The notes under the pieces are model-generated. The model was not told the DNA's origin. It saw only the letters and a program-made list of their open reading frames with translations, and made no database searches. A DNA stretch of 16,814 nucleotides. Origin: an uncultured Mycoplasmatota bacterium (GTDB taxonomy: Bacteria > Bacillota_I > Bacilli_A > RF39 > UBA660). The DNA lies in the NCBI GenBank assembly GCA_947645535.1, contig CANSDD010000027.1:1-16814 (forward strand), read 5' to 3'. Position numbers and translations under genes: made by a program. Below, piece by piece: positions 5,941-12,219 of the stretch; positions within the stretch are counted from its first letter, which is position 1, and the number at the start of each line of letters is the position of its first letter.

Positions 5941-6615
5941 ATGAATGAAAAAAAATTTCGATATGCAATCTATATTGTATTAGCTATTTTAATTCTACTT
6001 TTCTATACCAAAGATATAGATTTATTTGGACAGAATTTTTATGAAAATATAAAACAAATAGATAATCCCGATGCCATTATGGTTTTAGTAAATAAAAATT
6101 ATCAATTGAATAATAATTATGTTCCAAATGATTTAGAAATTATTTCGACTTCTTATGCCTATGAAAATAAAAGTCTTAGAAAAGAAGCAAAAGAAGCTTT
6201 TGAACAATTAAGTGAAGATGCGAAAAATTTAGGATATAAAATTGTAGCCACTTCTGCTTATCGTGATTATGATTATCAAAAAAAATTATTTGAAGAATAT
6301 ACAAATGAAAAAGGTGAAGCATATGCACTAGAATGTTCTGCAAAACCAGGACATTCAGAACATCAAACTGGTTTAGCTGTAGATGTAGCTGGTTCTAATG
6401 ACGATTATGATGAATTTGAATCTTCTATTGAATTTCCTTGGTTAAAAGAAAATGCACATTTATACGGATTTATTCTTAGATATCCAAAAGGAAAAGAGCA
6501 TATTACTGGCTTTAAATATGAGCCTTGGCATTACCGTTATGTTGGAATGGAAGTTGCAACGATTATTTATAATGAAAATTTAACACTAGAAGAATACTAT
6601 AATAAATATTTATAA
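5941..6615 (+). CDS. Membrane-anchored VanY-type zinc D,D-carboxypeptidase (M15B), short form without repeats
   Basis: The shortest of the three paralogues (224 residues). A transmembrane helix (about 7-22) is joined directly to the catalytic domain, and only the final FYEN piece of the N-terminal repeat region remains (residues 33-36). All catalytic residues are present: Arg108 in SAYR, zinc ligands His141 (HSEHQTG), Asp148 and His197, and Glu194 in EPWHYRYVG. It should therefore be an active D,D-carboxypeptidase on peptidoglycan stem peptides. It is separated from the other two by the LytTR/coiled-coil/XRE island but keeps the same -10/RBS design and a similar upstream terminator, which suggests a single tandem family. 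The start codon is fixed by GGTGATGA just upstream. Confidence 0.93.
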   Translation: MNEKKFRYAIYIVLAILILLFYTKDIDLFGQNFYENIKQIDNPDAIMVLVNKNYQLNNNYVPNDLEIISTSYAYENKSLRKEAKEAFEQLSEDAKNLGYKIVATSAYRDYDYQKKLFEEYTNEKGEAYALECSAKPGHSEHQTGLAVDVAGSNDDYDEFESSIEFPWLKENAHLYGFILRYPKGKEHITGFKYEPWHYRYVGMEVATIIYNENLTLEEYYNKYL

Positions 6616-6616
6616 G

Positions 6617-6647
6617 AAAAAATCTACACATAATTATGTAGATTTTT
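6617..6647. terminator. Bidirectional terminator between convergent genes
   Basis: AAAAATCTACA (6618-6628) pairs perfectly over 11 bp with TGTAGATTTTT (6637-6647), with T-tracts in both directions. It serves the third VanY-type gene (plus) and the small unknown gene ending at 6648 (minus). Confidence 0.85.
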
Positions 6648-6965
6648 CTATTTTTGAATTTTATTTAATTCATAAACTAATTTTTTTACTTCTTTGTTAC
6701 CAATTGAAACTGGTGTAGCTTTACATTCAGAATAACAACCATAATCTACCTTATGTGTTTCTAACAATGAATTATCCCTTACAGAGATTTCTAAATTTCT
6801 TCTTCCATTATACTGATTAAAAATGCAGAAAGAACTTGCATAGTTTTGATAATCTCTCATGAAAGAAAGAAAATTTGAATAAGGTAATAATTCTTTATAA
6901 CTATAATTCATAATTCTTAAACTTTTATCTTTTTGATATAAAGTAGCAATTCTTTTCTTTGCCAT
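6648..6965 (-). CDS. Small hypothetical protein
   Basis: I do not recognise this 105-residue protein. It is basic at the N-terminus, rich in Tyr, Asn and Ser, has no signal peptide or membrane segment, and has Cys47 plus a Cys pair in YGCYSEC (positions 77 and 81). The ATG at 6965 follows five bases after the stop of a broken gene on the same strand and has only a weak GAGCG upstream, so it was probably co-expressed with that gene by coupling. Its own decay cannot be excluded. The stop TAG lies against the bidirectional terminator. Confidence 0.55.
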   Translation of the reverse strand: MAKKRIATLYQKDKSLRIMNYSYKELLPYSNFLSFMRDYQNYASSFCIFNQYNGRRNLEISVRDNSLLETHKVDYGCYSECKATPVSIGNKEVKKLVYELNKIQK

Positions 6966-6970
6966 TCGCT

Positions 6971-7344
6971 CTAAATACTTTTTATTTTTTCTGTTAAATA
7001 TGTACCAAAATATGTATCAACACTTCTAAAACGATAATTTATTTTAACTAGTCCTGATTCTTCTATAAAATCAAAGTGAGGGGTAGGTAATTTTTTTCCA
7101 GTAACATTATCAATTTGATGCCATTTACTTTGGCACTTCCCTTTCCAAAAAACGTTCTATTAACTTGTTACCATCATCAACTACATCCTCTACTTCCATT
7201 TCTCTTTCAAAAAAAATTAAAAAAATCCAGAAATTCAGAAATAGTAAAACTTGGACTATAACCATTTCTTGCTTTTTCTATCGTATACTCCATAATTAAT
7301 TCATCGGCTGTTATTCTATCAATTTCTTCTATTATAAAAAGCAT
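6971..7344 (-). pseudogene. Frameshifted hypothetical gene
   Basis: Three consecutive minus-strand reading frames join into one plausible protein of about 120 residues. The first runs from the ATG at 7344 to a TGA after FLDFFNFF. The second (EREMEVEDVVDDGNKLIERF) ends after EVPK. The third (KCQSKWHQIDNVTG to YLTEKIKSI) ends at TAG 6973-6971. Each shift is repaired by removing one base from a homopolymer: the A8 run at 7209-7216 (T8 on the coding strand) and the CCC or A-run near 7134-7151. No ribosome-binding site precedes 7344, so the true start may be lost as well. Either the gene is decaying or the assembly has homopolymer errors. I do not recognise the family. Confidence 0.6.
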
Positions 7345-7371
7345 TTAGGTATAATTCTATCATATTTGAAA

Positions 7372-7396
7372 GAAAAAAAGATATTTTCATATCTTC
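7372..7396 (-). terminator. Terminator of the pilin gene
   Basis: On the minus strand AAGATAT (7395-7389) and ATATCTT (7384-7378) form a perfect stem closed by a GAAA tetraloop, followed by a T-tract. It starts one base after the pilin stop region and isolates the pilin from the broken gene downstream. Confidence 0.8.
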
Positions 7397-7597
7397 CTAT
7401 GGATCTACGCACTGTCCATCTCCTGGTTTTGCACCTTCTACATATACTTTATCAATTAAGGCACATGATGATTTTGTCATAGAATCTTGTAAATATCCGC
7501 CAAATAATTTTACAACACTAATTACCACAACACTAATTACTGCGATAATTAGTACATATTCTACCAATGCTTGTCCTTTTTGATTCAATACTCTCAT
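7397..7597 (-). CDS. Flp/type IVb pilin-like prepilin
   Basis: A 66-residue prepilin. A short basic leader (MRVLNQKG) is followed by the processing site after Gly8. Glu13 is at +5 and Tyr14 at +6 (QALVEY), the signature of Flp pilins of Tad systems, then a hydrophobic helix of about 20 residues. The C-terminal third is polar and has two Cys (45 and 63) that could form a disulfide. An assembled Flp pilus would act in adhesion or surface attachment, and needs a prepilin peptidase and Tad ATPase encoded elsewhere. GGAGGT lies 9 bases before the ATG at 7597. It is transcribed divergently from a DUF192 gene through overlapping promoters and is followed at once by a strong terminator, so it is a single-gene unit. 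Confidence 0.85.
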   Translation of the reverse strand: MRVLNQKGQALVEYVLIIAVISVVVISVVKLFGGYLQDSMTKSSCALIDKVYVEGAKPGDGQCVDP

Positions 7598-7627
7598 ATA
7601 CCTTTTACCTCCAATTACTCTAATTAT

Positions 7628-7656
7628 AGTTTATACTGTTTTACCCTATTTGTCAA
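7628..7656 (-). promoter_or_regulatory. Promoter of the pilin gene
   Basis: On the minus strand, perfect TTGACA (7656-7651), 17 bp, then TAAACT (7633-7628). A TATAAA with 15-bp spacing overlaps it and is an alternative -10. The -35 box lies within the -35 box of the divergent DUF192 promoter. Confidence 0.55.
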
Positions 7657-7690
7657 ATACTTTTTTCTATGTTATAGTAAACATGGTGAT
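7650..7690 (+). promoter_or_regulatory. Promoter and fused ribosome-binding site of the DUF192 gene
   Basis: TTGTCA (7650-7655), 17 bp, then TATAGT (7673-7678) with extended TG (TG-T-TATAGT). GGTGAT (7685-7690) begins six bases after the -10, so +1 falls on or beside the Shine-Dalgarno and the leader to ATG 7695 is about 10 nt. The promoter also excludes a longer start at 7650 or 7683. Confidence 0.7.
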
Positions 7691-7694
7691 AACT

Positions 7695-7991
7695 ATGTCA
7701 AATAAAAAAATAGAAATTAAAAATTGTACTTCTTTTAAAGATAGATTACTTGGTTTTATGTTTCAGAAAAATATTAAAAATGCGTTATGTTTTCCACATT
7801 GTAATAGTATTCATACCTTTTTTATGAAAGTTCCCATCCTTGTTATTATGACAGATAAAAATCATACAATTCTTTATCAAAATGTTGTAAAGCCATGGAA
7901 TTTGATAAGTGTTAAAAAAGCTTATTATACTTATGAATTTCCATATACTTATCTAGTTAATACCAAAATAGGTGATACATTTAAAGGTTAA
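7695..7991 (+). CDS. DUF192 family protein
   Basis: A compact 98-residue protein with the hallmarks of the DUF192 family: FKDRLLGFMF near 14-23, then CNSIHTFFMKVPILVIMTD at 36-54, matching the usual N-S-I-H-T-F-F-M pattern followed by a hydrophobic strand and Asp. The biochemical function of the family is not established. In Firmicutes I recall it often near Flp/Tad pilus genes, which fits the divergent pilin here, and the two probably belong to the same process. There is no signal peptide in this version, unlike many family members. The ATG at 7695 is chosen because GGTGAT sits four bases upstream and the promoter covers all earlier start codons. Confidence 0.8.
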   Translation: MSNKKIEIKNCTSFKDRLLGFMFQKNIKNALCFPHCNSIHTFFMKVPILVIMTDKNHTILYQNVVKPWNLISVKKAYYTYEFPYTYLVNTKIGDTFKG

Positions 7992-8005
7992 TCCTTTATT
8001 TTTTT
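7982..8005 (+). terminator. Terminator overlapping the DUF192 stop codon
   Basis: TAAAGG (7982-7987) pairs with CCTTTA (7993-7998) around a 5-nt loop, followed by seven Ts. The TAA stop lies in the loop. Confidence 0.6.
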
Positions 8006-9012
8006 ATGTATGCATATTTAAAATCTTTATAACTGTGATATTTTCTTAAAAGCTTACTACATTCTTCTGATATTTCATTTAGACGAACGATATTTCCATG
8101 ATATTCACATAAAGGGATAACATATCTCTTTTTTGTTTTGAATGACTCTATCATATACATAGCATCTTGTGGATATTCCTCACTTCTTTCAATTTTTTCC
8201 AAAGAAGTAAAATGATTCCATAATTCACTACATTCACTTTTTTCAATCATCTTAATAATCTCTTCTTCACTAAGATGATAAAAATCATCTAAAGAAATCG
8301 TTCCATTTTGAACTAATCTTTTTAATACATCCGCAACTAGTTGCATCATCAAACGATCTTCATTTTGTTGTAAAACAATACTGTAAGTATGAGCTCCAGT
8401 ATAAAAATATTCAGCTTGTTCTAGTGAACGAAATCCAATTTCTTCTTTACCATGCTCATTTTTCAAAAGCTTCATATCTTGATAGACTCGTTTCACATCT
8501 TCAATCTCCCAAGTTTGTAACCAAATTAAGTTGGTGTGCAGAACCCCATCTAAACGGTCTACACAAATCCCAGGTCGTTCAATATCAACAACAGAATACT
8601 GTGTAAGAGGAACAATATCAGATATAGAAATTCCATCTTCTTTTAAACATTCCAATAGTTCTTTAGAAGACTCTCAGATTTCTTTTAAATCCAATTCTGC
8701 ACTTTCTTATTTCTCATAATCACCTTTTACATAAAGGGTGCAATGACTAAAAACAGGCATTTCTAAATCATGTAGCAACGCAGCAATTGTCTCTTTTTTT
8801 GAATGGGTAAAATGCCAAGTCATTAATGCACAAGTAACAGAATGATCAAATCTACTATAACGATATCTAACTGGAAATAATTTGGTATAATCAGCTCCAC
8901 AGAATTGTCCTCTTGTCTTTAATTTCTGCATAATTGTTAAACTTAAATATTTATGAATAAAAAATGGATAATCATCTGTTAATATTGCATGATATTTTTC
9001 TAATTCTATCAT
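7996..9012 (-). pseudogene. HD-domain phosphohydrolase gene broken by two in-frame stop codons
   Basis: One continuous minus-strand frame of 338 codons plus stop is interrupted by TAA at codon 102 (8709-8707) and TGA at codon 113 (8676-8674), with no frameshift. The N-terminal part has the HD-superfamily metal and phosphate motifs of dNTPase-like/COG1078 enzymes: RYSRFDHSVTCAL and LLHDLEMPVFSH. The C-terminal 219 codons stay open (ECLKEDGISISDIVPL onward) but have no ribosome-binding site of their own. Both stops are one C-to-T change from sense codons (CAA, CGA), and the context EK-Q-ESAELD would suit the family. The gene starts 20 bp after obg with AAAGGTG as RBS, so it belonged to the obg transcript. 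The full-length enzyme is probably lost, and recently. The N-terminal 101 residues may still be translated. Confidence 0.8.
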
Positions 9013-9032
9013 AAAACACCTTTCTACCTTTT

Positions 9033-10307
9033 TTATTCTTTATATTCAAATTCTAAATCTAAAATTCGAATGGTATCTCCTTCTTTAGCTCCTAGTTTTC
9101 TAAGCTCCTCATCAACTCCCATTTTACGAAGTTTGCCTGCAAAACGAAGAGCAGATTCATCGGTATTAAATTTAGTCATACGAAGTAATTTTTCTACTTT
9201 TTCTCCAGTTACTACCCAAACACCATTTCCTTCATTTTTGATTCTAAATGGTTCCTCTTCTTCAAATTTATATAATACATGACGTTCAAATTTAGTTTCA
9301 TCATAAAGTGGTTCTTTTGGTAATTTATCAAGCATATCAGCAAGTTTTATTAAAACAACATCAATATCTTCTCCAAATAAAGCTGATATTGGATAAATCG
9401 GTACATCTATTTCTTTTTTAAAACGTTCTAAATTTTCTTTTGCACCTTCTATATCCATCTTATTAGCAATTACAATTTGAGGTTTTTCCATCATTTTATC
9501 ATTGAAATTTTTTAATTCTTGATTGATAATTTTATAATCTTCTATAGGATTTCTTCCTTCACTACTTCCCATATCAATAATATGAGCAATTACTCTGGTT
9601 CTTTCAATATGCTTTAAGAATCGATCTCCAAGTCCTTCTCCTAAAGAAGCACCTTCTATAAGTCCTGGCAAATCTGCCACTACAAAACTTCTATTATCTT
9701 TTGTTTTTACTACCCCTAAATTAGGTTTCAAAGTCGTAAAATGATATTCTGCTATTTTAGGTCTTGCTGCTGATATTTTAGAAATAAATGTTGATTTTCC
9801 TACACTTGGAAGTCCTACTAATCCAACATCAGCAAGTAGTTTTAATTCTACTTTAATCATTCTATGTTCTCCTGGTTCCCCATTTTCAGCATAAGCAGGT
9901 GCTGGATTAGTTTTAGTTGCAAAGGCAATATTACCTCTTCCACCTCTCCCTCCTTTAGCGATAATTGCTCTTTCATTTTTTTCTGTTAAATCTGCAATTA
10001 CATAACCAGAATCCAAATCAGTTACAACAGTACCCATTGGAACCTTTATAACTATATCAGTAGCTCCTTTCCCATGTTTTCCTTTCCCACTACCATTTTC
10101 TCCTTTATCCCCTTTAATTATTTTTTTATAACGAAGATCAAGTAATGTATTGAGTCCTTCATCTACTTCAAAAATAATGTCAGCTCCTCTTCCACCATTT
10201 CCTCCATAAGGTCCTCCCATTTCAATATATTTTTCCCTGCGGAAAGCCATACATCCATCTCCACCTGTACCTGCTAATAACTCTACAATTACCTCATCTA
10301 TAAACAT
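9033..10307 (-). CDS. obg: Obg family ribosome-associated GTPase
   Basis: An essential GTPase that acts late in 50S subunit assembly and in stress and sporulation signalling. At 424 residues it has all three domains. The Gly-rich Obg fold is at 1-158. The G domain has G1 GLPSVGKS (165-172), switch region TTLKPN (191-196), G3 DLPG (212-215), G4 NKMD (282-285) and G5 SAL (308-310). The C-terminal OCT domain is at about 345-422. The start ATG at 10307 follows GAGGCGGA, and the N-terminus MFIDEVIVELLAGTGGDG is canonical. It has its own promoter between the kinase-like gene's terminator and its start, with the -10 inside an inverted repeat. In Bacillus the upstream neighbour is spo0B; here it is a degenerate histidine kinase. 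The HD-domain gene lies downstream on the same transcript. Confidence 0.97.
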   Translation of the reverse strand: MFIDEVIVELLAGTGGDGCMAFRREKYIEMGGPYGGNGGRGADIIFEVDEGLNTLLDLRYKKIIKGDKGENGSGKGKHGKGATDIVIKVPMGTVVTDLDSGYVIADLTEKNERAIIAKGGRGGRGNIAFATKTNPAPAYAENGEPGEHRMIKVELKLLADVGLVGLPSVGKSTFISKISAARPKIAEYHFTTLKPNLGVVKTKDNRSFVVADLPGLIEGASLGEGLGDRFLKHIERTRVIAHIIDMGSSEGRNPIEDYKIINQELKNFNDKMMEKPQIVIANKMDIEGAKENLERFKKEIDVPIYPISALFGEDIDVVLIKLADMLDKLPKEPLYDETKFERHVLYKFEEEEPFRIKNEGNGVWVVTGEKVEKLLRMTKFNTDESALRFAGKLRKMGVDEELRKLGAKEGDTIRILDLEFEYKE

Positions 10308-10326
10308 AAACTTTCCGCCTCATTTC

Positions 10327-10345
10327 TAGTGTTTATTATACACTA
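10327..10345 (-). promoter_or_regulatory. obg promoter -10 enclosed by an inverted repeat
   Basis: On the minus strand TATAAT (10340-10335) lies between the arms of a perfect 6-bp inverted repeat, TAGTGT (10345-10340) and ACACTA (10332-10327), sharing one base with it. The leader to the obg ATG would be about 20 nt. No good -35 is seen at 17 bp. The symmetry suggests an operator, but it may be chance. Confidence 0.5.
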
Positions 10346-10364
10346 TTTTTATATAAAAGCGCAA

Positions 10365-10390
10365 ATAAAAGAATGACTTTTATCATTCTT
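10365..10390 (-). terminator. Terminator closing the AMP-ligase/kinase-like operon
   Basis: On the minus strand AAGAATGA (10390-10383) pairs perfectly with TCATTCTT (10376-10369) around a 6-nt loop, followed by T-rich sequence. The kinase gene's TAA (10391-10389) is at the base of the stem. Confidence 0.75.
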
Positions 10391-12206
10391 ACATTCTATT
10401 TTTCTCTACATATTTTTCTATTATTTGTTTTACATCATCTTTCATAATTGGTAAAGTTATGATATCATCAAAACCAATACTAATGAAATTATCTTTTGAA
10501 GCAATATCATTGTACTTTGTAATGATTACTACTGATGTATCACAAAAATCTTCTATCATATGTAATTTTTCTAAAGTATGAATACTACTTAATTTGGGCA
10601 AATCTTCCTCAATAATAATAAGTTGATATTTTTCTTTATTTCTTATTTTTTCTAAACACTCTTGTCCAGTTAAAGCAAAAGTATAAGAGATTTTTAATTT
10701 TTTTAATATTGAATTCAATTTTTGTTTCAATGTTTCATTTGATATTACCAGTAATACTTCTGGAGCATGAGCATATATTGTTTTATATTGATTTACTAAT
10801 TCTGTTGTTTTACTTTTTGGCTCTATAAAAATATTTTGCTCTATTACTACTGTAAATTTAGTTCCTCTATGTAGTTCACTACTTACCGTAATTGTTCCTC
10901 CTATTAAATCAGTTAATAATTTCACAAAAGTTAATTTTTTCTTGCCATCATCTAACTCATCATCTACCCTATCAAATAAATGATTTACTTTTTGCGCATC
11001 CATCCCAACTCCAGAATCTTCTATTTCAATAATTAACCTACAAATATCATGTTTTATAATACTACTTACACTAAATTCTATAAATCCTGTTTCTGTATAA
11101 CAAACAGCATTCTCAAGTAACGTACTTAAAATCTGCTTCAAACGTAATGAATCTCCATACAAATATTCAGGAATACTTCTATCATATTCTTCTCTAAATT
11201 CTATATTCTTATTTTTAAGACGTATTTTAGTCATACTAGCAATATTTTTAAACAAATAAAGAGGTTTATATTTATGATTTTCAATAGGGATTTTCCTATT
11301 TTCTAATTCTGAAATATCTAATACTTCATTCATAAGTGCAAGTGAATCTTTTGATGTATCTTTGATTTGTTCTATCTTTTTATTTTTTTCTTCTATTATA
11401 CTTTCCTTTAATGCATCTATACTTAACTTATTTATTTCACGAAGTGGTTCTCTAATTTTCTTTGTTATTTTGAATAAAAATAATGATTTTTCATTGTTTG
11501 AAATTTCTGCTGATTCTTTCGCTTTATATAATTCTTCTACTATTAAGATATCTGGATTTTCTATTGTAAAATACATAAATAATACAATCAATACTAAAGA
11601 TGGATTAATTAGATAATTTAAATTTGGATATAGTATTTGTACAACTAAATCTATTGACCCTACTAACGCCAATAAATAAATAGGTATATATTTATTACTT
11701 TTAAAATTTTTTCTATCCATGAGTAATAAAATAAAAATCATTAAAAAGCCAATCGCTATCACAAAATATGTATAAATTACAGATAATCCTGTTGCTATGG
11801 CTATACTATTTTCTATAATTGTGTTAAGTGGTAATAGAAAAATAATAAATGTATGAATAAAACCAATAATTTTAAAAACAATACTTAGTTTATCAACTTT
11901 ACCTTTTTTTATTATAGAAATATAATATGCATAAAAAGAGAGTACTAATATCCATAACATTAAAAATACAAGATAGATTTTATTACAAAATATAATCAGG
12001 GTATAATTAACATTAAAAGTAGGATTTACTAATAATCCCAATATAATTCCACTAATAGTTGTCAATATCGTCACTATCAATAAATAAGAATAAGTATTGT
12101 CTTCTACATAATGTAATCTTTTTTTTGAATAAAAGACGACACTAATAAATAGAATTAAAAGTAATGCATAACTATTTAATGCAATAAATCCCTGAATATT
12201 TTCCAT
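10389..12206 (-). CDS. Seven-helix hybrid histidine-kinase-like protein lacking catalytic residues (pseudokinase)
   Basis: A membrane protein of 605 residues built like a hybrid sensor kinase. About seven transmembrane helices (7-215) are followed by a DHp-like helical region (about 238-300), an HATPase fold (about 313-455) and a receiver-like domain (about 483-602). The fold landmarks remain: IREPL, N-box Asn366 in LLENA, EDSGVGMD with Asp397, and LIGGTITVSSE. The chemistry is gone. The phosphoacceptor His is Lys249 (TKKIREPL where SHEIRTPL is usual). The GTGLGL ATP-lid box is DGKKKL (420-425). In the receiver the acidic pair is Ile488-Ser489, the acceptor Asp is Glu533 and the conserved Lys is Leu585. 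It is co-transcribed with the AMP ligase 13 bp upstream. It sits where Bacillus has spo0B, itself a derived kinase fold. A scaffold or ligand sensor is my inference. Confidence 0.85.
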   Translation of the reverse strand: MENIQGFIALNSYALLLILFISVVFYSKKRLHYVEDNTYSYLLIVTILTTISGIILGLLVNPTFNVNYTLIIFCNKIYLVFLMLWILVLSFYAYYISIIKKGKVDKLSIVFKIIGFIHTFIIFLLPLNTIIENSIAIATGLSVIYTYFVIAIGFLMIFILLLMDRKNFKSNKYIPIYLLALVGSIDLVVQILYPNLNYLINPSLVLIVLFMYFTIENPDILIVEELYKAKESAEISNNEKSLFLFKITKKIREPLREINKLSIDALKESIIEEKNKKIEQIKDTSKDSLALMNEVLDISELENRKIPIENHKYKPLYLFKNIASMTKIRLKNKNIEFREEYDRSIPEYLYGDSLRLKQILSTLLENAVCYTETGFIEFSVSSIIKHDICRLIIEIEDSGVGMDAQKVNHLFDRVDDELDDGKKKLTFVKLLTDLIGGTITVSSELHRGTKFTVVIEQNIFIEPKSKTTELVNQYKTIYAHAPEVLLVISNETLKQKLNSILKKLKISYTFALTGQECLEKIRNKEKYQLIIIEEDLPKLSSIHTLEKLHMIEDFCDTSVVIITKYNDIASKDNFISIGFDDIITLPIMKDDVKQIIEKYVEKNRM

Positions 12207-12219
12207 TCAATCACATCCC

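Noticed and set aside
1559..6615. A vancomycin-resistance operon
   Set aside because: VanY-type proteins alone do not confer it, and no vanH, D-Ala-D-Lac/Ser ligase, vanX or VanRS-type pair is present.
8674..8676. Use of TGA as Trp (Mycoplasma code) to rescue the HD-domain gene
   Set aside because: The frame also has a TAA, no intact gene here has an in-frame TGA, and Trp is TGG wherever checked.
8424..8719. Plus-strand open frames over the HD-domain gene (and similar ones at 969, 9070, 11362 and 14124)
   Set aside because: They are antisense shadows of clear minus-strand genes, with no ribosome-binding sites or family features.
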